A program made the position numbers and the translations under genes. Below the pieces are notes generated by a model. The model saw only the letters and a program-made list of their open reading frames with translations, was not told the origin of the DNA and did no database searches. Positions 15,763-23,777 of a stretch of 38,093 nt of DNA are shown in pieces. Each line of letters begins with the position of its first letter. Positions within the stretch are counted from its first letter, which is position 1. The stretch is from CALARM01 sp964431735 (lineage in GTDB: Bacteria; Vulcanimicrobiota; SpSt-956; JAKJGF01): assembly GCA_964431735.1 (NCBI GenBank), contig CAYSLJ010000059.1:1-38093 (forward strand). Reading direction: 5' to 3'.

Positions 15763-17871
15763 TCATGGTTTTTCCTCCCGGAAAATCTTAAAGGCAGGAG
15801 AACTGTAGTTTTCAGGAAGATAACCGGCAGGAATAGTAGTCTGGTTGCCGTCTCTCATGGCTCTGTAATGAGGAGACATGATTTCTACTCCTCCTTCATT
15901 GAATTTATCCTGAATATTCTGGTGAATTTCCGAATAAATTCTGGCCATACTGTTAGGTTTATTTGTATAGGCATTCAACTGGTAGCTTACATAAAAATCA
16001 TCCAGACTGGTCTGTAATACAAAAGGCACCGGTTCTTTTAAAATATCTTCTGTCATAAGAGCGGCGTCTATAAGGAGTTTATGCACATCCTTCCAGGGAA
16101 CATCATAACCTATTGTAACCGTTGTATGAAGTATTAACCCCGGTTCCTGAGAAGCAGTGCTGTAATTTGTAATATGGCTTCCCAGTATCATGGCATTGGG
16201 CATGGTAATATCCACATTTTTTATCGTTCTGATACGGGTTAAAAGAAGGGTTTTTTCTATTATATCTCCTGTAACATCTCCTATTTTCACCCTGTCTCCG
16301 ATTTTGAAAGCATTCATGTATATAAGAATAATACCTGCCACCATATTGGACACAACTGCAGTTGAGCCGAGAGAAAAAAGAACACCAAGGAAAAGGGATA
16401 TACCTTTAAAAGCAGGTGAATCATATCCGGGTAGATAAGGAAATATTATAATCAATGAAAGGGCAATAATAAGAAAACGAACAATCATATAGGTAGGCTG
16501 TGCCCATTCTCTATAAAAACCTGGAAATTCTACAGTACCTTTTTCCAATTCTACAAAGACAAATCTGACAAATCTGATTATATAATAGGTAACAAAGGCC
16601 ACAAAAATAATAAAAAACAGATGAGGAAGATAGGATAATAATTTTATCCATATAATATAAATTCCTGAAAGAACATAGCTAAATAGTTTTGTCCCCACAT
16701 CCTTTGTCCAGACAAAAAAACTGAAGACAAGGGAAAGATATATATAGCAAATTATAAATTTTACCGTAAAAGCAATTATTTTTACCGATTTTACAATAAA
16801 CCCTGCAATTTTGTCTCCTGAAAGAAGTACAAGCTTCTGTATCTTAATATCGGAAATACGGCTGCCCTGCCAGGAATTAATCTTCTTATATATTAAAGCA
16901 AGTAATCTATCCAGAATCATTAAAAGTAATGCAAAAATCAGTGTTGTAATAAGGGAATAAATAATACCGTACATAATAGTCTTAAAACTGCGTTCTTCTT
17001 TATAACTTTTCAGCATATTTCTTATTTTCTGAGCATACTTATCTGCTACTTCTCTGTCAGAAAGACCTTCATGTTTCCCGTCTTCCTGACTCAGAGTCAT
17101 TATTACTATATCTTTATATATAATACAGGGATGGCCGTCTTTTATCTCTACCTTAATCTCTTCCGGATTAAAAGACCTATCATCTGAAATTTTTTGCAAT
17201 CTATTTAATATAATACTGACTCTTTCCTCAGGAGAATAAGGCCCCATAGCTGTATTTACAGAAAAAAGTTCTTCTTCGTAAAAAATAACAGGAATATTTT
17301 TCTTTTTATACACAGTAATTTTCACATCAGGAGTAGGTACAGGAGTGACAGAAGGCAATGAATTAGCATCATGTATTACTGCAGCAGGACTACCTTCCGG
17401 TACAGAAGTTTTATCTGTTACGGGAGTAATAGAAGGGACAGAAGGGATGTTTCTGGTTTCAGACGAAGCAGGACTACCTTCCGGCACAGAAGTTTTATCT
17501 GTTACGGGAGTAAGAGAAGGAATGTTACTGGCTCCAGGTGAAGCAGGACTGCCTTCCGGTGCAGAAGTTTTATCTGTTACGGGAGTAAGAGAAGGAATGT
17601 TACTGGCTTCAGGCGAAGCAGGACTGACTTCCGGTACAGAAGTTTTATCTGTTATAGGAGTAAGAGAAGGAACAGAAGAAACGTTACTGGTTTCAGACGA
17701 AGCAGGACTATCTTCCGGTGCAGAAGTTTTATCTGTTACGGGAGTAAGAGAAGGCAATGAAGTTAGAATTGGTGTTCCTGAACTAATTATGTTCTCCGTC
17801 TGTCCTGTAACTGTATCTATACCTGTTAATAATACTAATAGTATAAAGAATACAACATATTTTAGGGACAT
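15763..17871 (-). CDS. Large MscS-family channel with repetitive periplasmic region
   Basis: A 702-residue channel. The start follows AGGAGG 5 bases upstream. Residues 1-24 are a signal peptide (MSLKYVVFFILLVLLTG). Residues about 35-185 are a Pro/Ser/Thr-rich stretch built from tandem repeats of 25 or 28 residues (SLTPVTDKTSAPEGSPAS and variants). A small folded domain with VSIILNRLQKI and EVKDGHPC-like segments follows, then several helices from about residue 300, and the MscS core GSTAVVSNMVAGIILIYM, FKIGDRVKIGDVTGDI, TRIRTIKNVDITMPNAMI. The repeat is also present at DNA level (17383-17718), so its copy number may vary. No other gene on this strand is close enough for an obvious operon. Confidence 0.9.
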   Translation of the reverse strand: MSLKYVVFFILLVLLTGIDTVTGQTENIISSGTPILTSLPSLTPVTDKTSAPEDSPASSETSNVSSVPSLTPITDKTSVPEVSPASPEASNIPSLTPVTDKTSAPEGSPASPGASNIPSLTPVTDKTSVPEGSPASSETRNIPSVPSITPVTDKTSVPEGSPAAVIHDANSLPSVTPVPTPDVKITVYKKKNIPVIFYEEELFSVNTAMGPYSPEERVSIILNRLQKISDDRSFNPEEIKVEIKDGHPCIIYKDIVIMTLSQEDGKHEGLSDREVADKYAQKIRNMLKSYKEERSFKTIMYGIIYSLITTLIFALLLMILDRLLALIYKKINSWQGSRISDIKIQKLVLLSGDKIAGFIVKSVKIIAFTVKFIICYIYLSLVFSFFVWTKDVGTKLFSYVLSGIYIIWIKLLSYLPHLFFIIFVAFVTYYIIRFVRFVFVELEKGTVEFPGFYREWAQPTYMIVRFLIIALSLIIIFPYLPGYDSPAFKGISLFLGVLFSLGSTAVVSNMVAGIILIYMNAFKIGDRVKIGDVTGDIIEKTLLLTRIRTIKNVDITMPNAMILGSHITNYSTASQEPGLILHTTVTIGYDVPWKDVHKLLIDAALMTEDILKEPVPFVLQTSLDDFYVSYQLNAYTNKPNSMARIYSEIHQNIQDKFNEGGVEIMSPHYRAMRDGNQTTIPAGYLPENYSSPAFKIFREEKP
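17383..17760 (-). repeat. In-frame coding repeat, 5 copies of 75 or 84 bp
   Basis: AGCAGGACT(A/G) CCTTCCGG-type units begin at 17383, 17467, 17542, 17617 and 17701, giving spacings of 84, 75, 75 and 84 bp, all multiples of three. They encode the Pro/Ser/Thr repeats of the MscS-type channel. The opposite strand stays open only because of this repetition. Confidence 0.9.
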
Positions 17872-18357
17872 AAAATACCTCCTGAAAAATTTCGAGTGCC
17901 TTTTTATGAAATGTACGTAAAATTACCTGTCATTATTAAATGCAATCTTTATTTTTTTAGATTTCTTTTTAAAATTGACAATACTTTATATAATGTGTAT
18001 AATGAAATCGTATCTACAGAAACGATTTCTAAAGAAATAATATTGTATTATATAATATTTATTTCTTTCAACAGATTAAAACGTTTTATATTACTTCCCT
18101 TAACCATTTTACCTGATTATGTAAACATTCGGCAATAAACTCTTATAAGAACTACATAAAAAGGAAAACTTTTATTACATGCTTATGGTCAGGCAAATAA
18201 ATACTCTTCAATTACTTTATTATCAGCGCAAACACTAAGATTATATCAAAAAATACTTATTCTTACAAAGTCATTTTAGCACAGTTTTTATAACATTGTA
18301 ACTATATACGAGTATAATTCAAAACTTATCATAAAGAGAGCAACATACATAAAAAAA
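17872..18357. other. AT-rich gene-free spacer
   Basis: A 486-base divergent spacer between the large MscS gene and the split AspT-type gene. It holds an 8-bp perfect inverted repeat GAAATCGT (18004-18011) / ACGATTTC (18022-18029) with a 10-base loop, and a degenerate half of the composite repeat at 18159-18200. I see no convincing -35/-10 pair or coding region. Confidence 0.6.
18159..18200 (-). repeat. Degenerate half of the composite palindromic repeat (copy H)
   Basis: AAGGAAAACTTTTATTACAT then GCTTATGGTCAGGCAAATAA matches one arm of copies C and E read on the other strand. There is no heptamer core or second arm, so this is a decayed or partial copy. Confidence 0.6.
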
Positions 18358-19976
18358 ATGTTTTGTAAATTAATCTTATTTTTGAAAAATATAACTTCAG
18401 AACCTGTTTTTATTACTTTTTCCATATTGTGTATTGGTCTTGCCATAGGAAAATTTAATATTAAGGGTTTTTCCATTGGAAATACAGGCATATTTTTCAC
18501 AGGCCTCCTTTTCGGCATAATAGGCTTAGAAACATCCGATTTTATAACAGTTTTTGGACTTGCTATGTTTATGTATATTATAGGTATACAGGGGGGGGAA
18601 GGTTTTTTAATCTCATAGGCAGAAAAGGATTACCTTATCTTTTGATTGCTTTTACTCTCTGCGCAGTCAGTTTTACAGCTTCTATTTTAACATCTCATAT
18701 TTTTCATTTTCCTTCAGAGATAATACTTGGAATATTTACAGGAAACCTTACCAGTGCATCAAGTTTATCTATACTTATGGAAAGTGGATGGAAAGGGAAA
18801 ATGTTTGCAGCCTATGGTATTGTATTTCCTGTGGGGCTGGCACTTCCTGTTATATTCGTTCAAATTATTCCTTTTATACTCAGAAAAAATTTATATAAAG
18901 AAACAATAAGAGAGAAAACCAGAGAATTACATAATTGCCTTACGTCAAGGAAATTTATGGTAGAAAATTCTGATATAACAGGGAAAAAGCTCAGTGAAAC
19001 AGGTATAAGAGAAAAAACGGGAGCAACACTCTCAAAAGTTAGAAGGAAAGGAAGAATAATCATACCTGGGCCGGAAACAGTATTAAAAAGAGGAGATATA
19101 GTAATGGCAGAAGGGACAGAAGAATCCCTTAAATTGACAAACGAACTGCTCGGTAATATAACTTATGATAATATGGAGATAAATCCGCTTATAGAAACAA
19201 GGCAGATTATTATTACAAATCCTTCTGTACATGAAACTCCCCTTCAAGATCTTGGTATATCACAGAATTATCATATAGTAATAACAAAAATCTGGCGAAG
19301 TGGTATTGAATTTGCGCCAAAGAAAAATTTTGTTCTGGACATAGGAGATTCTATTCTGGCAGTAGGTAAAAAAAAGAATCTTGACAGACTTGTACAACTA
19401 CTTGGTAAACAGGAAAAAAGAACGGGGGAAGTAGATTTTTTATCCATGTCCTTTGCCATAGCAGCAGGCATTATTGCAGGGAATATACATATACCTGTTC
19501 CAGGAATAGGAATGTTTATGCTCGGATCGTCTGGAGGAGCACTCCTGATGGGAATGATTCTTGCATATTTCAGAAGATCCGGTTTTCTCACAGGTCAGAT
19601 GTCACCTGCGGCAAGAAATATATTAAAAGAATTAGGGCTGAGCCTTTTCATGGCAGGTATAGGAGAAAAAGCCGGGATGGAAATAATCTCTATGGACCTG
19701 CATAGTATTCTTTTTATAATCTTATCTTCAATATTTATACTTCTGCTCAGTATGATTTCTATGTTATATGTAAGTTACCGGTATCTCCGAATGAATTTAA
19801 GCAACAGTCTGTCATGTATAGCAGGAGCATTGACCAGCAGCCCCGCTCTTTCAGTTATTTCATCTGCAACAGCTTCGGAGGAACCTGATTTAATTTTTGC
19901 TTCTATGTATCCTGTTTCTCTCATATGTATTGTTTTAACCAGCCAGCTGCTGGCAATAATCTGCACTATTACATAG
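18358..19976 (+). CDS. AspT/YidE-type transporter interrupted by a -1 frameshift
   Basis: Two consecutive reading frames (18358-18618 and 18603-19976) make one carrier of the aspartate-alanine antiporter / YidE family. Order: N-terminal helices, GIQGGEGFFNLIGRKGLP across the break, a first membrane half, two RCK_C (TrkA-C) cytoplasmic domains (ITGKKLSETGIREKTGA... and LQDLGISQNYHIVITKIWRSG...), then a second membrane half ending with GALTSSPALSVI. Upstream frame 1 ends TAG at 18616-18618. The heptamer TTTTTTA at 18603-18609 is in phase as T TTT TTA, and a -1 slip joins the frames into 539 residues, the usual family length. A G8 tract (18591-18598) lies just before. It may be programmed frameshifting, homopolymer slippage, a decaying gene, or a sequencing error. 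Start weakly supported. Confidence 0.8.
18603..18609 (+). promoter_or_regulatory. Candidate -1 ribosomal frameshift site (T TTT TTA)
   Basis: Zero-frame codons are GGT TTT TTA, so the seven bases fit the X XXY YYZ rule exactly. The purine-rich tract GGGGGGGGAAGG immediately upstream could act as a Shine-Dalgarno-like stimulator. No strong downstream stem is visible. The zero-frame stop follows 6 bases later. Confidence 0.5.
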
Positions 19977-21425
19977 ATGGTGTATTCATCCATTTAAAGA
20001 AAATAACAAATAATAAACTTATAACAATACATGTAACGATCATTACAGGAATACCGGTACGAAGCCAGAGACTAAAAGAAATCGGTTTTCTGGTTTTTTC
20101 ACTCAGAGATACAATTATTACATTGGCCGTAGAACCTATAGGTGTGGCATTACCTCCCAGGCCCACACCGAGTGCAAGAGCCCACCAGAGAGAAGTAACA
20201 TGTATGCCCATTTCTCCCAATTTTTGAATCACAGGAACCATGGCTATTGTAAAAGGAATATTATCAATAACGCCTGATGCTATTGCACTTACCCAGAGTA
20301 AAAGCATATCTGCAAGTAAGATGTTTTCTCTTGCCAGATCAATTATACCGGAGGAAAACAAATGGAGTAATCCTGAAAACTTCAGTCCTCCCACACAGAT
20401 AAAGAGAGAAGCAAAAAACAGAAGAACATTCCATTCGACATGACTTATAGTTTCTTCCATAGGAGGACGTACAAGCAGTAAAGCAAGAGAAGCTCCCGTC
20501 AGAGCCACATAGGCAGGGGTAAGATGAAGCAGACCCTGTAAAAAGAAAAATATTATTACAAAACCGAGGACTGTCAATATTTTTCTGGCATTCTGCGGAT
20601 CCTTGAGGGCTTTCTTTTCATTCAGACTCATCAGACCTTTTATAGTTTTAGGTTTTACAGACAATTCTTTACGAAAAACGATTCTGAATATAATAATAGT
20701 AACAAACCATGCCACAAGAGACANNNNNNNNNNNNNNNNNNNNNNNNNNNNNNNNNNNNNNNNNNNNNNNNNNNNNNNNNNNNNNNNNNNNNNNNNNNNN
20801 NNNNNNNNNNNNNNNNNNNNNNNTTACGAAAAACGATTCTGAATATAATAATAGTAACAAACCATGCCACAAGAGACATGGGAGCCAGATGGGTCAGGAA
20901 CTCCAGAAAAGTAAATTTTGTAACAGTGGCTATTATTACATTGGGAGGATCTCCTACCATGGTGGCAATTCCTCCTATGTTTGACAGCATGGCTTCTGCC
21001 ATAAGGAAAGGTACGGCATTTATATGAAGCATTTCGGCAATCAATATTGTCACGGGAGCAATAAGAACAACAGTGGTAACATTATCCAGAAACATAGATA
21101 AAACAGATGTAGTCGCCCCCAGGAATACCATCAGAAACCATACATTTCCTTTCGATTTTTTTGCAGTCACAATTGCTGCATACTGAAAAAAACCTGTCTG
21201 CTGAAGGAGTCTTACAAGAATCATCATGCCCAGAAGCAGTCCCAGTGTCTCAAAATCAACTGTGTGGAGCGCTTCTTCTGCAGAATAAAATTTCATGATT
21301 ATCCCGCTCCCTACCATTACGGAAGCGCCAACCATCGCTGCAATAGTTCGGTGAACCTTTTCTGTAAGGAGAAGAGTAAAAGTAAGAATAAAAATAACAA
21401 GAGCAATAATCTGAGGCAATGTCAT
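19969..21425 (-). CDS. ArsB/NhaD-superfamily permease, copy 1 (interrupted by N gap)
   Basis: Inner-membrane ion transporter of the ArsB/NhaD/P-protein type. The start ending at 21425 (MTLPQIIALVIF) follows GGAG 9 bases upstream. Motifs: MFLDNVTTVVLIAPVTI, LSNIGGIATMVGDPPN, a repeat half with VIDNIPFTIAMVPVI, and GVGLGGNATPIGSTAN. The 100 Ns at 20724-20823 fall inside it. The 55 bases before the gap equal the 55 after it. Removing the Ns and one copy leaves 1302 bases, in frame, encoding 433 residues, against 431 in the tandem copy. The gene is therefore almost certainly intact. The substrate (Na+/H+, arsenite or organic anion) is not decidable. It lies immediately downstream of a CBS gene relic. 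Confidence 0.9.
20724..20823. other. Artificial 100-N scaffold gap
   Basis: Bases 20669-20723 and 20824-20878 are identical (55 bp), so the two contigs overlap and no sequence is missing. Round size 100 is a placeholder. A break at exactly 55 bp suggests a de Bruijn k-mer boundary caused by the similar tandem paralogue. Confidence 0.9.
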
Positions 21426-21532
21426 ATTAAAACATCTCCATTCATACAAGAAGAAAAAAATCCTGCCATAATACCTCCTGCAGGACGATTTTCTCTATTT
21501 ACAGCAAGCAAATTCATAAAATCATATTTATC
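21422..21532 (-). pseudogene. Relic of a CBS-domain gene (37 codons)
   Basis: The minus strand reads DKYDFMNLLAVNRENR, then PAGGIMAGFFSSCMNGDVLI and TGA. The intact CBS gene at 22831-23304 reads DKYNFMDLLVVNKEGR, ..., DIAAGFLSASMESGGALT. The relic lacks an internal segment of about 9-11 residues and everything before DKY. As in the intact pair, its TGA overlaps the permease ATG (ATGA). It begins 6 bases after the stop of permease copy 2, so it marks the duplication junction. Confidence 0.85.
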
Positions 21533-21538
21533 CGTAAT

Positions 21539-22834
21539 TTACGGCGTATTCATCCATTTAAAGGAAATAACAAATAATAAACTTATAACAAGACATGTAA
21601 AGATCATTACAGGAATACCGGTACGAAGCCAGAGATTAAAGGAAATCGGTTTTTTGGTCTTTTCGCTGAGAGATACGATTATCACATTGGCTGTAGAACC
21701 TATAGGAGTGGCATTACCTCCGAAACCGACGCCAAGGGCAAGAGCCCACCATAGTGAAGAAACACATATCCCCATTTCTCCCAGTTTTTGAATCACAGGA
21801 ACCATGGCTATTGTAAAGGGAATATTATCTATAATTCCAGATGCTATTGCACCTACCCAGAGTAAAAGCAGATCGGCAAATAAAAGGTTCTCTCTGGCAA
21901 GGCCAACTATACCTGTGGAGAATAATTCCAATAATCCTGAAAACTTCAGTCCTCCCACACAGATAAAGAGAGAAGCAAAAAACAGAAGAACATTCCATTC
22001 GACATGACTTATAGTTTCTTCCATAGGAGGACGTACAAGCAGTAAAGCAAGAGAAGCTCCCGTCAGAGCCACATAGGCAGGGGTAAGATGAAGCAGACCC
22101 TGTAAGAAGAAAAATATTATTACAAAACCGAGTACTGTCAATATTTTTCTCGCATTCTGCGGATCCTTGAGGGCTTTCTTTTCATCCAGGCTCATCAGTC
22201 CTTTTATATTTTTAGGTTTCGCAGACAGTTCTTTACGAAAAACGATTCTGAATATAATAAGAGTAACAAACCATGCCACTAGAGACATGGGAGCCAGATG
22301 GGTCAAAAAATCCAGAAAAGTAAATTTCGTGACAGTGGCTATTATCACATTGGGAGGATCTCCGACAAGAGTGGCAACTCCTCCTATATTTGACAGCATG
22401 GCTTCTGCCATGAGAAGAGGAACGGCACTTATATTAAGCATTTCGGCAATCAATATTGTCACGGGAGCAATAAGAACAACAGTGGTAACATTATCCAGAA
22501 ACATAGATAAAACAGATGTAGTCGCCCCCAGGAATACCATCAGAAACCATACATTTCCTTTCGATTTTTTTGCAGTCACAATTGCTGCATACTGAAAAAA
22601 ACCTGTCTGCTGAAGGAGTCTTACAAGAATCATCATGCCCAGAAGCAGTCCCAGTGTCTCAAAATCAACTGTATGAAGCGCTTCTTCTGCAGAATAAAAT
22701 TTCATTATTATTCCGATTCCTACCATTACGGAAGCGCCAATCATGGCGGCAATAGTACGGTGAATCTTTTCAGTAATGAGAAGAGTAAAAGTAAGGATAA
22801 AAATAACAAGAGCAATAATCTGAGGTAATGTCAT
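21539..22834 (-). CDS. ArsB/NhaD-superfamily permease, copy 2
   Basis: A 431-residue inner-membrane transporter, tandem paralogue of the gene at 19969-21425. The start overlaps the stop of the CBS gene (ATGA) and GGAGGTG lies 7 bases upstream, so the two are translationally coupled. Motifs: MFLDNVTTVVLIAPVTI, NIGGVATLVGDPPN, IIDNIPFTIAMVPVI, GVGFGGNATPIGSTAN. About eleven hydrophobic segments are arranged as two halves, as in ArsB/NhaD/SLC13-like carriers. Long stretches are identical to copy 1 at DNA level while others differ, which suggests gene conversion. The CBS partner implies sensing of adenine nucleotides or ionic strength. Substrate unknown. Confidence 0.92.
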   Translation of the reverse strand: MTLPQIIALVIFILTFTLLITEKIHRTIAAMIGASVMVGIGIIMKFYSAEEALHTVDFETLGLLLGMMILVRLLQQTGFFQYAAIVTAKKSKGNVWFLMVFLGATTSVLSMFLDNVTTVVLIAPVTILIAEMLNISAVPLLMAEAMLSNIGGVATLVGDPPNVIIATVTKFTFLDFLTHLAPMSLVAWFVTLIIFRIVFRKELSAKPKNIKGLMSLDEKKALKDPQNARKILTVLGFVIIFFFLQGLLHLTPAYVALTGASLALLLVRPPMEETISHVEWNVLLFFASLFICVGGLKFSGLLELFSTGIVGLARENLLFADLLLLWVGAIASGIIDNIPFTIAMVPVIQKLGEMGICVSSLWWALALGVGFGGNATPIGSTANVIIVSLSEKTKKPISFNLWLRTGIPVMIFTCLVISLLFVISFKWMNTP

Positions 22835-23304
22835 GTCAGAGCACCTCCGCTTTCCATGGAAGCGGAGAGAAATCCTGCAGCAATATCCACACGGGAAGCA
22901 ATACCGACAAGACGACCTTCCTTATTTACAACGAGTAAATCCATGAAATTATATTTATCCATAATGGCAAAAGCCCGCAACAAACCGCATTCCTCATCTA
23001 CAAGAACAGGTTTTTCCATAATTTTTTTCATAGTAATATGTTCTATTTCCGGTATATCGCTGAAATGAAGATCCTCAAGAGAACCGAAGTCAGCTACAAA
23101 ATCAATATTATCCAGTAAAGAAACGAAATTAGGCATAAACACCTTTAAAATACAGGGAAGTCTTACTACTCCTATGAGAGTTTCATTATCATCCACTACA
23201 GGAAGTGTACCTGCCCGTCTTTCAATTATCAATTTCGCCGCATCCCTTACAGTAGTTGACGCTCTGATAGCAATGACATCCTTCATACAATTCTTGAGTA
23301 TCAT
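22831..23304 (-). CDS. Two-CBS-domain regulatory protein
   Basis: A 157-residue soluble protein made of a Bateman pair: CBS1 (CMKDVIAIRASTTVRDAAKL, AGTLPVVDDNETLIGVVRL) and CBS2 (IMEKPVLVDEECGLLRAF, FMDLLVVNKEGRLVGIASRVDI). The start ending at 23304 follows AAAGGAG 9 bases upstream; a TTG three codons earlier is rejected. CBS pairs bind adenosine ligands and usually regulate a partner, here presumably the permease, whose start overlaps its stop. The two are one operon. A repeat element with TTTCATAACT termini ends directly upstream of its ribosome site. Confidence 0.9.
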   Translation of the reverse strand: MILKNCMKDVIAIRASTTVRDAAKLIIERRAGTLPVVDDNETLIGVVRLPCILKVFMPNFVSLLDNIDFVADFGSLEDLHFSDIPEIEHITMKKIMEKPVLVDEECGLLRAFAIMDKYNFMDLLVVNKEGRLVGIASRVDIAAGFLSASMESGGALT

Positions 23305-23329
23305 TAATAACAACTCCTTTCGAAAATAT

Positions 23330-23497
23330 TATTACAGTGTCATTTCATAACTTATTGGAATTTAATGGGTCGTCACACGTAACGCGTGACGCGTGACGCG
23401 TGACGTGTTACAGTTTTACATACCTGCCCATCACCTATTACGCTTTACTCATTACGGGGTTATTATTTATGGATAGTTATGAAACTAACTGTAATAT
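23330..23497. repeat. TIR element with TTTCATAACT ends (copy 1)
   Basis: Ends read TATTACAGT-n-TTTCATAACT (left) and AGTTATGAAA-n-AACTGTAATA (right), a terminal inverted repeat of about 20 bases. Inside are six heptamers (23371-23412: CGTCACA, CGTAACG, three CGTGACG, TGTTACA) and CGCTTTACTCATTACGGGG. It is homologous to 30053-30201 in the opposite orientation. Confidence 0.8.
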
Positions 23498-23651
23498 AAC
23501 ATTCATAGATTTAGTTGATAGAAAAAATAATTATTACCAGTTTACAACAAAATCGTTGCAATAGCAACCATTTTATATAATTTTTAATAAAAATAACTTG
23601 CAGAAAATTGAACGTAATGATACTATAAATAAAATATATTTATATGAAAAT

Positions 23652-23740
23652 CGTAACGCGTAACGGGTTTATCTCTTTACGCATTACGCATTACGTGTTA
23701 CGAGAGCATATATGTAATTTATGCTTATCTCATTAATTAA
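23652..23740. repeat. Heptamer arrays with one composite-repeat arm
   Basis: CGTAACG twice (23652-23665), then CTTTACG, CATTACG, CATTACG, TGTTACG (23675-23702), then GAGCATATATGTAATTTATG and CTTATCTCATTAA, which match the right arm of composite copies C and E. It lies about 40 bases before the antiporter start. Confidence 0.75.
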
Positions 23741-23777
23741 TATCAAACATTACGGGGTTTTTACATAAAATATAAAA

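Larger units (their letters stand above)
23305..23777. other. Gene-free divergent spacer with repeats
   Basis: 473 bases between the CBS gene and the Na+/H+ antiporter. It holds the terminal-inverted-repeat element 23330-23497, an AT-rich stretch with a short palindrome GTTGC-AATA-GCAAC (23555-23568), and a heptamer array with one composite arm (23652-23740). No coding region seen. Confidence 0.75.

Noticed and set aside
17345..17920. 191-residue plus-strand ORF antisense to the large MscS gene
   Set aside because: It is open only because the coding repeat has a multiple-of-three period; no ribosome site, and the minus frame is clearly the real gene.
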